Positions 30,763-40,082 of a stretch of DNA of 64,000 nt are shown one piece after another. Source of the stretch: Buttiauxella agrestis (GTDB lineage Bacteria > Pseudomonadota > Gammaproteobacteria > Enterobacterales > Enterobacteriaceae); the NCBI RefSeq assembly GCF_900446255.1, contig NZ_UIGI01000001.1, positions 2,320,763 through 2,384,762 of the forward strand, read 5' to 3'. The notes under the pieces were generated by a model. That model was not told the origin of the DNA. It saw nothing but the letters and a program-made list of their open reading frames with translations, and made no database searches. Position 1 is the stretch's first letter. Each line of letters starts with the position of its first letter. Position numbers and translations under genes: made by a program.

Positions 30763-31932
30763 ATGTTGGAATTGTTGTTTCTGCTGTTGCCTGTTGCCGC
30801 CTTCTACGGTTGGTATATGGGCCGCAGAAGCGCGCATCAAGACAAGCAACAAGAAGCCAACCGCCTGTCGCGTGATTACGTGGCGGGGGTTAACTTTTTG
30901 CTGTCTAATCAGCAAGATAAAGCGGTAGATTTATTCCTGGATATGCTTAAAGAGGACACCAGTACTGTTGAGGCTCACCTCACGCTGGGTAACTTGTTCC
31001 GTTCCCGCGGTGAAGTCGATCGCGCCATCCGTATCCATCAGTCATTAATGGAAAGCGCCTCGCTAACCTACGAGCAGCGCCTGCTTGCGGTTCAGCAGTT
31101 GGGTCGTGACTACATGGCCGCCGGTTTGTATGACCGTGCAGAGGATATGTTCGGGCAACTGATCGATGAAACAGACTTCCGTATTGGTGCTTTGCAGCAA
31201 TTATTACTGATTCATCAGGCGACCAGCGACTGGCAAAAAGCCATTGATGTGGCCGAGCGTCTGGTGAAACTGGGTAAAGATAAACAGCGTACTGAAATCG
31301 CTCACTTCTATTGTGAACAAGCCTTGCAGTTGATGGGGAGCGACGATCTCGACCGCGCCATGTCACTGCTGAAAAAAGGGGCCGCGGCCGATAAAAACTG
31401 CGCGCGAGTTTCTATCATGATGGGCCGTATCTTCATGGCTCGAAATGAATATGCAAAAGCGGTTGAGTCATTACAACGCGTCATCGATCAAGATAGTGAG
31501 TTAGTCAGTGAAACGTTGGAGATGCTCCAGACTTGCTATCAACAACTCGATAAGCCACAAGAGTGGGAAGCCTTCTTAAAGCGCTGTGTTGAAGAGAATA
31601 CAGGCGCAGGGGCAGAACTGATGCTCGCCGAGATCCTTGAGCACAAAGAAGGTTCTGAAGTCGCTCAAATCTATATCAACCGCCAGCTCCAGCGCCACCC
31701 AACCATGCGTGTGTTCCATCGTTTGATGGATTATCACTTACAGGAAGCGGAAGAAGGGCGTGCGAAGGAAAGCCTGATGGTGTTGCGAAATATGGTGGGT
31801 GAGCAAGTGCGCACCAAACCACGTTATCGTTGCCAGAAGTGTGGATTTACCGCTTTTACTATGTACTGGCATTGTCCATCTTGCCGGGCATGGTCGACCA
31901 TTAAACCGATCCGCGGTTTGGACGGGCAATAA
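30763..31932 (+). CDS. lapB: LapB (YciM), TPR protein controlling LPS synthesis and LpxC turnover
   Basis: A protein of 389 residues, the E. coli length. A short N-terminal membrane anchor (MLELLFLLLPVAAFYGWYMG) holds it at the cytosolic face of the inner membrane. Nine or so TPR units follow, for example VEAHLTLGNLFRSRGEVDRA and SIMMGRIFMARNEYAKAVESL. The C-terminal rubredoxin-type zinc ribbon has CQKCGFTA and CPSCRAW. It directs FtsH to LpxC and is inhibited by PbgA/YejM. Confidence 0.98.
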   Translation: MLELLFLLLPVAAFYGWYMGRRSAHQDKQQEANRLSRDYVAGVNFLLSNQQDKAVDLFLDMLKEDTSTVEAHLTLGNLFRSRGEVDRAIRIHQSLMESASLTYEQRLLAVQQLGRDYMAAGLYDRAEDMFGQLIDETDFRIGALQQLLLIHQATSDWQKAIDVAERLVKLGKDKQRTEIAHFYCEQALQLMGSDDLDRAMSLLKKGAAADKNCARVSIMMGRIFMARNEYAKAVESLQRVIDQDSELVSETLEMLQTCYQQLDKPQEWEAFLKRCVEENTGAGAELMLAEILEHKEGSEVAQIYINRQLQRHPTMRVFHRLMDYHLQEAEEGRAKESLMVLRNMVGEQVRTKPRYRCQKCGFTAFTMYWHCPSCRAWSTIKPIRGLDGQ

Positions 31933-32138
31933 CGCAGAGAAGGTGTCGCGTTATAAAAAAAAATCCGTACTTTAGTTACAACATACTCATGATTGGTATC
32001 AGGAACTAAACCTCAGCATCGAGTCATTTGCGCCTTGCAGAGTGCAATGGCAACTGTAATTTTCTTCCCGCCGCGAGTAGAATGCTTGCCGTTTATCTCT
32101 TGCGCCGTGCTGGTGCCCAACAGTCAGAAGGTTTAGCC

Positions 32139-32876
32139 ATGAATTCAACTGCATCCTCCTCCTCCCGTGTTGCCACCGACTCCCCAATTGTTGTTGCACT
32201 TGATTACGATAATCGTGATAAAGCCTTAGCTTTTATTGACCGTATCGATCCGCGCGACTGTCGTCTGAAAGTCGGCAAAGAGATGTTCACTCTGTTTGGA
32301 CCGCAACTGGTGCGTGATATCCAGCAGCGTGGTTTCGACGTCTTTCTCGATTTGAAATTTCACGATATCCCGAACACCACCGCTCACGCGGTTGCGGCAG
32401 CGGCTGATCTAGGCGTGTGGATGGTGAATGTTCATGCGAGCGGCGGGGCACGTATGATGAGTGCGGCGCGAGAAGCATTGCAGTCCTTTGGCAAAGATGC
32501 GCCACTTCTTATTGCTGTGACCGTTCTGACCAGCATGGAAGCAAGCGATCTGGCGGATCTCGGCATTACCTCAACGCCTGCGGAATATGCTGAGCGTCTG
32601 GCACGCTTAACACAGAATTGCGGATTAGATGGCGTGGTTTGTTCCGCACATGAAGCCGTACGTTTCAAAGCTGAGTTGGGGCAGGCATTTAAACTGATTA
32701 CTCCGGGCATTCGTCCGGCTGGAAGCGACGCAGGCGATCAGCGCCGCATCATGACGCCACTGCAGGCGCAAAGTGCAGGTGTCGATTTTATGGTAATTGG
32801 ACGCCCGATCACCCAATCTGCAAATCCAGCTCAGACGCTGCGTGATATCCGTGAGTCTTTAAAGCAGGGGGCATGA
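32139..32876 (+). CDS. pyrF: Orotidine-5'-phosphate decarboxylase
   Basis: A protein of 245 residues from ATG at 32139, the E. coli length; the frame is open further upstream but lacks similarity to the family. It makes UMP from OMP. The catalytic Lys-Asp network is in [14 protein letters not shown], with [11 protein letters not shown] at the start of the barrel, [16 protein letters not shown] at the phosphate gripper, and IGRPITQS near the end. A GAAGG ribosome site lies upstream. The stop overlaps the yciH start. Confidence 0.98.
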   Translation: MNSTASSSSRVATDSPIVVALDYDNRDKALAFIDRIDPRDCRLKVGKEMFTLFGPQLVRDIQQRGFDVFLDLKFHDIPNTTAHAVAAAADLGVWMVNVHASGGARMMSAAREALQSFGKDAPLLIAVTVLTSMEASDLADLGITSTPAEYAERLARLTQNCGLDGVVCSAHEAVRFKAELGQAFKLITPGIRPAGSDAGDQRRIMTPLQAQSAGVDFMVIGRPITQSANPAQTLRDIRESLKQGA

Positions 32877-33202
32877 TGAAAGACGATAACAGCCGTTTAG
32901 TTTACTCCACAGAAACAGGCCGTATTGACGAGCCCAAAGTGGCTCCGGTTCGCGAAAAAGGCGATGGTGTGGTACGCATTCAGCGCCAGACTTCGGGCCG
33001 TAAAGGCAAGGGAGTCTGTCTTATCACCGGAATTGATGCTAATGATGCTACGCTCACGGCACTGGCCGCAGAACTCAAAAAAAAGTGCGGTTGTGGTGGC
33101 TCTTTAAAAGATGGCGTTATTGAAATTCAGGGCGATAAACGTGACCTGATTAAATCGCTGTTGGAAGCTAAAGGCATGAAAGTAAAATTAGCAGGCGGTT
33201 GA
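32873..33202 (+). CDS. yciH: YciH, SUI1/eIF1-family translation factor
   Basis: A protein of 109 residues from the ATG overlapping the pyrF stop (ATGATG; starting at the second ATG gives 108, the E. coli length). The SUI1 fold is clear: [20 protein letters not shown], then [25 protein letters not shown]. The E. coli protein behaves like eukaryotic eIF1 on initiation complexes and affects gene expression under stress. A terminator follows after 20 nt. Confidence 0.96.
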   Translation: MMKDDNSRLVYSTETGRIDEPKVAPVREKGDGVVRIQRQTSGRKGKGVCLITGIDANDATLTALAAELKKKCGCGGSLKDGVIEIQGDKRDLIKSLLEAKGMKVKLAGG

Positions 33203-33222
33203 TTTAGTTGCTGAAAATAATC

Positions 33223-33251
33223 AGGCCACGGTAAATATACTGTGGCCTTTT
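33223..33251 (+). terminator. pyrF-yciH terminator
   Basis: AGGCCAC/GTGGCCT stem with an AT-rich loop, followed by TTTATT. Confidence 0.85.
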
Positions 33252-33299
33252 ATTATGACTGCTGAAAGTCAGACCTGAATATCAAAGCTATTTATAATA

Positions 33300-33320
33300 A
33301 ATTAAAAGCGTTTGCGCTTT
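33300..33320 (-). terminator. osmB terminator
   Basis: On the minus strand AAAGCG-CAAA-CGCTTT is followed by TAATTTATTAT, starting 16 nt after the osmB stop. Confidence 0.65.
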
Positions 33321-33335
33321 CACAGGCAACAGGCT

Positions 33336-33554
33336 TTATTTACCCACCTGATGGCCGATAATACCACCCACTGCGGCACCACCTAATGTACCCAGTGCGC
33401 TACCATCAGTTAAGACAGCACCGCCTACGGCACCAGCACCAGCACCAATCGCGGTGTTACGGTCACGTTTGGACCAGTTAGAGCAGGCGCTAAGGGACAT
33501 TGCAACGGTCAAGGCCAGCACAACGGCAGCAATTTTTTTGTTATTTAAGGTCAT
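33336..33554 (-). CDS. osmB: Osmotically inducible lipoprotein B
   Basis: A protein of 72 residues, the E. coli length. The lipoprotein signal ends in the lipobox LSAC, with Ser-Asn after the Cys favouring the outer membrane. A glycine zipper follows (AIGAGAGAVGGAVLTDGS, then GGAAVGGIIGHQVGK). It is induced by osmotic stress and entry to stationary phase, and in E. coli also through RcsB. AGGAG precedes the ATG. The 266 nt to yciT show no gene. Confidence 0.97.
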   Translation of the reverse strand: MTLNNKKIAAVVLALTVAMSLSACSNWSKRDRNTAIGAGAGAVGGAVLTDGSALGTLGGAAVGGIIGHQVGK

Positions 33555-33820
33555 ATTACTTTCTCCTGAATTATTGATTCACGGAAATAAGTTTCTCTAA
33601 AAGTATAGTGGTTCTCAGGCAACTGATAGAAAGTCTCCGTGAAACGGCATGACGATATAAGACCTAAAAGATAACGCCAGTGATTATCACTTCCTGTTAT
33701 ATCGCTAATAAACATTCTAATTTCTACAGTAAATAACAACAGGTAAATAATCTTAAAGGGTGCGCAGGATAATTCTGATAAGAGAACTGCCCGCAACCAA
33801 TGCAGGCAGTCTAAATGACA

Positions 33821-34579
33821 TTATTCGAGGGGGAATTGTTTAACGATATTGACCTGAACGCCGCTGTCCTGAATTTGCTGCGTTGCGCTCTCGCTAAGAC
33901 CATCATCGGTAATCACCCGGTTGATGCGTGAAATGGGGCCGAGTGTGTAGGGGTGCATAGCGCCAAATTTACTGCTGTCCGTCAGAACAATGGTTTCGCT
34001 GCCTTTTTCCAGAACAGTATTCACCACATCAGCACGCATCATATCGCGGCTGGTAAACCCGGTTTCCGGCAAGAAACCATCGATGCCGATAAACGCCTTA
34101 CTAAAGTGCACTTGCTGAATAAACTGACGCGTCAGCGGCCCAACCATGCTTTCGCTTTTCTTCTGGTAGATTCCGCCCAGCAATACCACTTCACAGTCAG
34201 TATCTTTCAAAAGATGGGCAATGTAGCTACTCACGGTTATCAGCGTAATCTTTTTCTGCTCGGCTAAAGCGCGAGCCAGAAGGGCGTTACAGCTACCGTT
34301 TTCGATAAAAATGGTTTCACCGTCATTAACCAGTGTTGCCGCAAAATCCGCAAGTTGACGTTTCAGCGAATAATTGTTCATCATTCGCGTTTCAACATCT
34401 TCGCTATCCAGCGGTACGGCATAACCGTGAGCACGGCGCAGATAGTTTTTTTTCTCCAGCAGATTAAGATCCTGGCGGATAGTCACTTCTGAGACACCGG
34501 TTGTTTTAGCGAGTGAGGCCACACTCATGCGGCCTTGATCGATAACCATTTGTAAGATTATTTGTTGTCTGGAGTTCAT
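33821..34579 (-). CDS. yciT: YciT, DeoR-family transcriptional regulator
   Basis: A protein of 252 residues from the ATG at 34579 (E. coli 249; a TTG three codons earlier is open). The DeoR winged helix is [20 protein letters not shown] to [13 protein letters not shown]. The sugar-phosphate-sensing domain follows, with [15 protein letters not shown] and [20 protein letters not shown]. In E. coli it lies alone between osmB and yciZ. Here it is directly downstream of, and co-directional with, a glycyl-radical enzyme and its activase, a setting typical for DeoR regulators of sugar metabolism. The effector is not known. Confidence 0.94.
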   Translation of the reverse strand: MNSRQQIILQMVIDQGRMSVASLAKTTGVSEVTIRQDLNLLEKKNYLRRAHGYAVPLDSEDVETRMMNNYSLKRQLADFAATLVNDGETIFIENGSCNALLARALAEQKKITLITVSSYIAHLLKDTDCEVVLLGGIYQKKSESMVGPLTRQFIQQVHFSKAFIGIDGFLPETGFTSRDMMRADVVNTVLEKGSETIVLTDSSKFGAMHPYTLGPISRINRVITDDGLSESATQQIQDSGVQVNIVKQFPLE

Positions 34580-34593
34580 GTCAGCCAATTATG

Positions 34594-34614
34594 GGCGGTG
34601 CTTAATGCACCGCC
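34594..34614 (-). other. Stem-loop between the ybiW-like gene and yciT
   Basis: GGCGGTGC-TTAAT-GCACCGCC is a perfect 8-bp stem in the 42-nt gap between the genes. On the minus strand it lacks a T run, so it is more like a processing or attenuation element than a strong terminator, and it sits just before the yciT start. Confidence 0.65.
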
Positions 34615-34621
34615 GGGATTA

Positions 34622-37054
34622 TCAAAGTGTATGTTCAGTACGGGCTATAATATCATCCTGAGCGTCTGGAGATAAGGCAGTAAAGAAAGCAGAGTAACCT
34701 GCTACACGTACGACCAGATCACGATATTTGTCAGGATGTTGTTTGGCATCTAACAGGGTTTCGCGGGAAACAATGTTGTATTGCACATGCCAGCCTTTAT
34801 GCGCCTCGAAGAAAGTACGCAGCATAAACATCAACTTCTCGCGGTCACGCGGGTTATCCAGGGTTGCTGGGTTCAGTTTTTGATTCAGTAAAACGCCCCC
34901 CAGAATTTTGCTGGTTGGCAGTTTGCCGACAGAGCTGATTACCGCCGTTGGCCCCAGACGGTCGGTGCCTGACGCTGGGCTTGCGCCTTCAGCCAGTGGC
35001 GTTGTCGCTTTACGACCATCCGGTGTTGCCATGGTTGCGGCACCAAACGGCACGTTAGCAGAAATTGAAGATGTCCCGGCGTAGTAAGTCCCGCCGATAG
35101 GGCCGCGGCCAAAGCGCGTGTTGTGATACTGCTTCAGTTCATCAATGTACGTCTGATAAGCGCGAGCCAGCAGCAAATCGACTTCATCTTCATCGTTACC
35201 ATATTTTGGCGCACCGTTAATCAAACGCTGGCGTAATTGCTCCCCGGTCAAACCGTCAAAGTCATTGGCCAGCGCTTCGGCTAACTGCTGCTGCCCAATC
35301 GCTCCTTGTTCAAACACCAGTTTCTTGACTGCGGCGAGGCTGTTACCGAGGTTGGCGATACCAACTTGCAAACCTGAAACCCAGTCATATTTAGCGCCAC
35401 CTTGCTTGATGCTCTTGCCGCGCTCAATGCAATCATCCACCAGAGCGGAGCACAGAATATCGTGGGCATTCTCTTCAAGAACCGTATCGACGACACATTC
35501 TATCTCGATAGATTTCTGCGTGTAGTAACGAATCTGAGTATCCCAGGCATCCATAACCTGTTCAAACTGAGTGAAATTGCCTGCGGAGAGGGCATGTTCT
35601 TGCGGCAGGAAGATTTTACCGCTGGTTGCGTCACGGCCATGTTCCATCGCCGCTAACATCACCCTGGCAAAGTTAATGAAACTCATGCCCGTGCAACGAT
35701 AACCCCACTTGCCTCCCACCGCTGTTTCGATACAACCGATGGCTGCATAGTCGTAGGCATCTTCGCGAGCAACACCGAGTTTGATGAATTCCTCAATGAC
35801 GATTTCATCATTATTAAATGCTGGCATCCCGAAGCCGCAGCGAATGACCTGAACACAGGCGTCGAGGAAGTCATTGCTCATGCCCGCGTGGTAGCGCACG
35901 CTCAAGTTTGGTTGTGTGGAGCGTAACTGTCCGCAAGATTCCAGAATGGCGTAAGAGAGTGGGTTCACCGCATCTACCGCCTCGCCATTCACCAGGTTTT
36001 GTCCACCAATGGTCACGTTCTGGTAAAGCGGGCTACCGGCCGATGCTTTAGAGTGCGAACCAGAACGAATCTTGTTCACCTCCAGCAACTTCAACCAGCA
36101 GCTTTGCAATAGCTCGATGGCCTGGTCGCGACCCAGGGTTTGCTCGAGTTCAACATCACGGCGATACCACGGATATAAGAACTGGTCGAGGCGGCCAAAT
36201 GACACGGAGTGGCCGTTAGACTCAATCTGCAAGACTAATTGCACGAAATAGCTTAATTGCAACGCCTGCCAGAAAGAGGTCGGTTTTTGATGCGCGATAA
36301 GCTCGCAGTTTTCTGCAATCGCCAGCAATTCATCACGGCGTGACTCGCGCTGTTCAGTGTCTGCCATTTTTTTAGCCAGAGCGGCGAAACGCATAATGTG
36401 GTCACTTAATGCCACAAAAGTAATATCAATCGCTTTCAGGAACTGTTCTTTGTGCAAATCTTCCCAGTCGGTCAGATGCAGACGCGAACGACGTTCGGCG
36501 ACTTTGGCGCGCAAACCGTCGATGCCTAATTCCAGCAAGAGCGGGAAGTTAACTGCCAGATGCGCATCACCCGAAGTCATATTGCCTTCAGCTTTGATAA
36601 TGCCGCTGGAGAGTAACTCTTTCTGCTCGTCGGTAAACATGCCATAGCAACGATCTTGCACGGTCTGGCCACGCCACCACGGGCAAATCTCATGCATGAC
36701 TGCTTTATCGGCATCCGAAATAGAGAAGCCAGCGCCTGGACGATCGCCTAGTTCATCAATCTCAGTTTCAATCCAACCCACGGTATATTCCGGGAAGAAC
36801 GGTGCACCACGAACGTGACTGGCCTGGTTGCCGACAATCAACTCATCGTGCTTAATCCAGATCGTGCGTTCGGCCAGATGATGGGCGAGGGCAAGTGCGC
36901 GACGCACCGGCAACGGTTTGTCCTGGTGCTGCTGGTAAATCGCGGTGTAATGCTGCGCGCGCTCGGTACAGACCGGCGGCTTCACAATGTGAATCAAGGC
37001 TTCTTTATGGTCTTTGATGCGTTGGCTTAAGGTGTTCAGGTTCAGTTGTGTCAT
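34622..37054 (-). CDS. ybiW: Glycyl-radical enzyme YbiW/PflF (pyruvate formate-lyase-like, probable dehydratase)
   Basis: A protein of 810 residues, the same length as E. coli YbiW and very close in recalled sequence. The glycyl-radical loop near the C-terminus is RVAGYSAFFTALSPDAQDD. The active-site Cys is in YAAIGCIETAVGGKWG: a single Cys followed by Ile-Glu, as in glycerol/diol-dehydratase-type members, not the Cys-Cys pair of true pyruvate formate-lyase. The role is therefore probably a radical dehydratase, but its substrate is unknown. The gene starts 4 nt after its activase. The enzyme must be oxygen-sensitive. Confidence 0.95.
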   Translation of the reverse strand: MTQLNLNTLSQRIKDHKEALIHIVKPPVCTERAQHYTAIYQQHQDKPLPVRRALALAHHLAERTIWIKHDELIVGNQASHVRGAPFFPEYTVGWIETEIDELGDRPGAGFSISDADKAVMHEICPWWRGQTVQDRCYGMFTDEQKELLSSGIIKAEGNMTSGDAHLAVNFPLLLELGIDGLRAKVAERRSRLHLTDWEDLHKEQFLKAIDITFVALSDHIMRFAALAKKMADTEQRESRRDELLAIAENCELIAHQKPTSFWQALQLSYFVQLVLQIESNGHSVSFGRLDQFLYPWYRRDVELEQTLGRDQAIELLQSCWLKLLEVNKIRSGSHSKASAGSPLYQNVTIGGQNLVNGEAVDAVNPLSYAILESCGQLRSTQPNLSVRYHAGMSNDFLDACVQVIRCGFGMPAFNNDEIVIEEFIKLGVAREDAYDYAAIGCIETAVGGKWGYRCTGMSFINFARVMLAAMEHGRDATSGKIFLPQEHALSAGNFTQFEQVMDAWDTQIRYYTQKSIEIECVVDTVLEENAHDILCSALVDDCIERGKSIKQGGAKYDWVSGLQVGIANLGNSLAAVKKLVFEQGAIGQQQLAEALANDFDGLTGEQLRQRLINGAPKYGNDEDEVDLLLARAYQTYIDELKQYHNTRFGRGPIGGTYYAGTSSISANVPFGAATMATPDGRKATTPLAEGASPASGTDRLGPTAVISSVGKLPTSKILGGVLLNQKLNPATLDNPRDREKLMFMLRTFFEAHKGWHVQYNIVSRETLLDAKQHPDKYRDLVVRVAGYSAFFTALSPDAQDDIIARTEHTL

Positions 37055-37058
37055 CAGT

Positions 37059-37958
37059 CTATCCTCTTATCCAGGCGGTCATCCCTTTTTGGCTTGCGTA
37101 CTGCTGGGCAAATTCCAGCAGTTCTGGCGCATCAAGAGGTTGCTGCGCGGCCAGATAAGGGAGATTCAGGAGTTTATATTTGTTGATACCTAAGGTGTGG
37201 TAAGGCAAAAAATGAATCGCTTTCACGCCGAGTTCATCGGCGGCAAAATCGCTGATGGCGCGAATAGATTGCTCATCAGCATTAAAATCAGGAATCAGCG
37301 GCACACGAATGGTCATCTCCACATCGCGGGCTGCCAGTTTGCGGAAGTTATCCATCACGCGTTCAGCACTGCCATCGGTCCATTGTTTAAAGCGTTTAGC
37401 ATCGACATGTTTCAGGTCGGCCAGCAACAAATCGAGATGTTCAATGGACGGCTCGATGTATTTCCACGGTACGTGAAGACAAGACTCGACAGCAGTATGG
37501 ATGCCCGCTTCTTTGCTTCTCTTCAGAAGTTGTTCCGCGATTTCAGGTTGCATAAAAGGTTCGCCACCGGAAAGCGTAATCCCACCGCCGCTGCGGTCAT
37601 AAAAGGGTTTATCGCGCAGGACTTTTTGCATAATGGCATCAACGCTTTGCGTTTCACCGCATACGCTTAACGCCTGAGTCGGGCAACAATCCGTCAACGT
37701 CACCATATCGTCAGCCATTAATTTTTCGCGTGCGATAACCAACGCGTCGTCAATTCGGCTAATCGCATGAGGTGCTGCCTGCGGACAAAGTTCGCAACCG
37801 GTGAGGCACAGGCGCTCATCAAACAACACATCATGATCACGTGCGCGGCTTTCAGGGTTCTGGCACCAGCGGCAACCTAATGAACAGCCTTTCAGAAACA
37901 CCACGGTGCGGATTCCTGGACCATCATGTGTTGAGTAACGTTGGATATTAAATAGCAT
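37059..37958 (-). CDS. ybiY: Glycyl-radical enzyme activating protein YbiY/PflE
   Basis: A protein of 299 residues. Radical SAM enzyme with the cluster motif [13 protein letters not shown] near residue 30, preceded by [18 protein letters not shown] Cys-rich insert ([13 protein letters not shown] and later [12 protein letters not shown]) can hold extra iron-sulfur clusters, as usual for dehydratase activases. The SAM-binding GGE motif is in [16 protein letters not shown]. It installs the glycyl radical on the partner encoded 4 nt downstream. Similar in length to E. coli YbiY, which lies next to ybiW and fsaA at a different locus. Confidence 0.95.
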   Translation of the reverse strand: MLFNIQRYSTHDGPGIRTVVFLKGCSLGCRWCQNPESRARDHDVLFDERLCLTGCELCPQAAPHAISRIDDALVIAREKLMADDMVTLTDCCPTQALSVCGETQSVDAIMQKVLRDKPFYDRSGGGITLSGGEPFMQPEIAEQLLKRSKEAGIHTAVESCLHVPWKYIEPSIEHLDLLLADLKHVDAKRFKQWTDGSAERVMDNFRKLAARDVEMTIRVPLIPDFNADEQSIRAISDFAADELGVKAIHFLPYHTLGINKYKLLNLPYLAAQQPLDAPELLEFAQQYASQKGMTAWIRG

Positions 37959-37976
37959 ATTTCTGCCCTTAATCTT

Positions 37977-38054
37977 CTTTCGTAAATTAGATTACTTTCG
38001 AATGAAAGTTTTATTGATTTTGATCAGATAAAGAACAGACAGTGACGCTATGAT
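37977..38054. promoter_or_regulatory. Divergent control region of fsaA and ybiY-ybiW: DeoR-type repeats, FNR-like box, -10
   Basis: CTTTCG occurs at 37977 and 37995, 18 nt apart, and the second is part of the inverted repeat ACTTTC-GAAT-GAAAGT (37994-38009). Such repeats are common in DeoR-family operators. TTGAT-TTTG-ATCAG at 38014-38027 matches the FNR consensus TTGAT-N4-ATCAA in nine of ten bases. TATGAT at 38049-38054 is a good -10; a start site about 7 nt later puts the FNR-like box near -41, the class II activation position, for fsaA. Confidence 0.6.
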
Positions 38055-38090
38055 GTCGGCAATGAGATAGATGACCAGTCTGGAGAGCTT

Positions 38091-38753
38091 ATGGAACTGT
38101 ATTTAGACACTGCTGATGTAGCCGCAGTTAAACGCCTGGCGCGTGTTTTACCTTTACAAGGTGTTACCACAAACCCATCCATTGTTGCGAAAGCGGGTAT
38201 TTCGCTATGGGAAGTGCTGCCCGCGTTGCGGGAGGCATTAGGTGGCGACGGTAAACTGTTTGCTCAGGTTATTGCCGCGCAGGCTGATGAAATGGTGAAA
38301 GAGGCCGAGTTGTTGGTTAAGCGCGTGCCGGGCCTGGTCGTCAAAGTACCGACCACGGTAGAAGGCCTGGCGGCCATGAAACAATTGAAGGTTCTGGGGA
38401 TCCCAACGCTGGGTACGGCGGTTTATGGTGCCGCTCAAGGTTTACTAGCCGCGCTGGCGGGCGCTGAATATGTTGCTCCGTATGTGAATCGTCTTGATGC
38501 GCAGGGTGGAGATGGTATTCAAATGGTGCAGGATTTACAGCAGTTGCTGACGTTACACGCGCCGCAATCCAAAGTGCTTGCAGCCAGTTTCCGCACACCC
38601 CATCAGGCTATGTCATGCCTGCTGGCTGGTTGCGAAGCCATTACGTTACCGATTGATGTGACTGAACAGCTGTTAAGCACGCCAGCTGTGAATGCCGCCA
38701 TCGAGACTTTCGAAAAAGACTGGCAGGGTGCATTCGGTTCACTGAGTTTGTAA
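38091..38753 (+). CDS. fsaA: Fructose-6-phosphate aldolase (FSA, transaldolase family)
   Basis: A protein of 220 residues, the E. coli FsaA length. It begins [16 protein letters not shown] and has [13 protein letters not shown], the Schiff-base Lys in [12 protein letters not shown] (near residue 85), and [18 protein letters not shown]. It cleaves fructose 6-phosphate to dihydroxyacetone and glyceraldehyde 3-phosphate, or runs the reverse aldol reaction with dihydroxyacetone or hydroxyacetone. GGAGAG precedes the ATG. It is divergent from ybiY-ybiW; in E. coli K-12 fsaA is also next to ybiW/ybiY, so the whole block appears to be shared but placed elsewhere. Confidence 0.97.
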   Translation: MELYLDTADVAAVKRLARVLPLQGVTTNPSIVAKAGISLWEVLPALREALGGDGKLFAQVIAAQADEMVKEAELLVKRVPGLVVKVPTTVEGLAAMKQLKVLGIPTLGTAVYGAAQGLLAALAGAEYVAPYVNRLDAQGGDGIQMVQDLQQLLTLHAPQSKVLAASFRTPHQAMSCLLAGCEAITLPIDVTEQLLSTPAVNAAIETFEKDWQGAFGSLSL

Positions 38754-38777
38754 ATGGAAGTGATCGTTTAAAAGCAG

Positions 38778-38795
38778 CGCCGGTTCACACCGGCG
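38778..38795. terminator. Hairpin between fsaA and yciZ
   Basis: CGCCGGT-TCAC-ACCGGCG lies between convergent genes; a short T run (CTTTT) follows on the minus strand only. Confidence 0.6.
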
Positions 38796-38801
38796 TTAGA
38801 C

Positions 38802-38984
38802 TCAAATCTCCCAGGGTGACTTTTTCAAGTCGCTTTCTTTTTGTTCTTCGCCGTGCGCAATAGCGATTAATTCCGCTTTCAAAATTTCCAGATTATTAAT
38901 GGCGGAAGCGTGATCGCCACCCACCAGAATATCCAGCACAGTATCAATGCGTTTTGCGAGTTGCAGAGGGTTCACTGAAGGCAT
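38802..38984 (-). CDS. yciZ: YciZ (UPF0509) small protein
   Basis: A protein of 60 residues from ATG at 38984, preceded by AGGA; a longer frame to 39029 has no support. It carries the family core LAKRIDTVLDILVGGDHASA and INNLEILKAELIAIA and ends SPWEI. No function is established. In E. coli it lies between yciT and gmr, which here are separated by the fsaA block on one side and rpfF on the other. Confidence 0.9.
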   Translation of the reverse strand: MPSVNPLQLAKRIDTVLDILVGGDHASAINNLEILKAELIAIAHGEEQKESDLKKSPWEI

Positions 38985-39203
38985 TGTGCATCCTGTAATT
39001 ATTGGAAAAGTGTTGCCATCATAATGCAAAAAATGGCGCTAAAAGAGAAGGCGCAGACACGCTTTTTTAGCCTTACTCATCAATCAATTATCGAACAATA
39101 TATAAGTAATAATTATTAAATCCCCTGACACATTCATACGTAAGCGGTAGTGGATTAGTCTGATCCTGCGTGTAACGCGCTTTCATAACATGAGGATAAG
39201 ATA

Positions 39204-40073
39204 ATGACAGTGATTAACCAACCGACTTGCAAATTGTTCACGGATACTTCTCGATTCACGCAATTGTCAGGATATTACGAAGCTGAACGCCGCACCGTGT
39301 GGATGATGCTCGGAGCACAGCCACGCCCTTGCTTCAATCACAAGTTGATTGAAGAAATTATGAACCTGCGTTACCTGGTTCAACAGGAGGGATTTGTCGT
39401 TGATTTCTGGGTGACTGGCTCACTGGTTCAGGGAATGTATAACACAGGCGGTGATTTAGGATTCTTTGTTGAATCCATTCAACAAGGGCGTCGTGAGGCA
39501 CTCCGTGCTTATGCGCGGGCTTGCGTTGATTGCGTTCATGCGGCTTCTCGTGGTTTTGATAGCGGTGCAATTAGCCTGGCTATGGTTGAAGGCAGCGCAT
39601 TAGGCGGCGGTTTTGAAGCGGCGCTCGCGCATCATTTTATTCTGGCGCAACGAGATGCTCGCCTCGGCTTCCCTGAAATTGCCTTCAATCTGTTCCCTGG
39701 AATGGGCGCTTATTCGCTGGTTGCTCGTCGTTCAGGCATGAAACTGGCAGAAGAGCTGATTTATAAAGGGGAGTCGCACACAGCCGAGTGGTATGAACAA
39801 TTTGGTTTGGTGGATCAGCTTTTCGAACCAGGGCAGGGATATCTCGCGACCCGGACGTTTATTGATACCCTGCAACCCAAACTGAACGGCGTGCGCGCTA
39901 TGCTGCGTGCCCGTCAGCGTGTTCTCCAGTTGCCGCGTGCGGAATTAATGGATATCACCGAGGACTGGGTTGATGCCGCATTTTGCCTTGAACCGAAGGA
40001 CATTGCGTATATGGAAAGATTGGTACAATTGCAAAACCGGCACACCGCCACGGGTTTGCGCAAAGCCAGCTAA
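39204..40073 (+). CDS. rpfF: RpfF-type diffusible signal factor synthase (crotonase family)
   Basis: A protein of 289 residues, the RpfF length. Crotonase fold with the RpfF signature: RRTVWMMLGAQPRPCFNHKL near the N-terminus, YNTGGDLGFFVE, VEGSALGGGFEAALAHHFIL and LGFPEIAFNLFPGMGAYSL. The two Glu in GGGFEAA and GFPEIA correspond to the two catalytic acids of RpfF, which dehydrates a 3-hydroxyacyl-ACP and releases the cis-2-unsaturated fatty acid signal. A GAGG site precedes the ATG. Its expected partner RpfR is Gmr (41568-43559), separated here by two genes and a gmr relic. E. coli K-12 lacks this gene. Confidence 0.88.
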   Translation: MTVINQPTCKLFTDTSRFTQLSGYYEAERRTVWMMLGAQPRPCFNHKLIEEIMNLRYLVQQEGFVVDFWVTGSLVQGMYNTGGDLGFFVESIQQGRREALRAYARACVDCVHAASRGFDSGAISLAMVEGSALGGGFEAALAHHFILAQRDARLGFPEIAFNLFPGMGAYSLVARRSGMKLAEELIYKGESHTAEWYEQFGLVDQLFEPGQGYLATRTFIDTLQPKLNGVRAMLRARQRVLQLPRAELMDITEDWVDAAFCLEPKDIAYMERLVQLQNRHTATGLRKAS

Positions 40074-40082
40074 CCGCGCCAC

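Noticed and set aside
32028-32138. Extended N-terminus of pyrF
   Set aside because: The extra 37 codons lack similarity to the family; the ATG at 32139 gives the normal 245 residues.
34622-37958. Reading ybiW/ybiY as true pyruvate formate-lyase and its activase
   Set aside because: The active site has one Cys followed by Ile-Glu rather than the Cys-Cys pair, and the activase has a Cys-rich insert typical of dehydratase activases.
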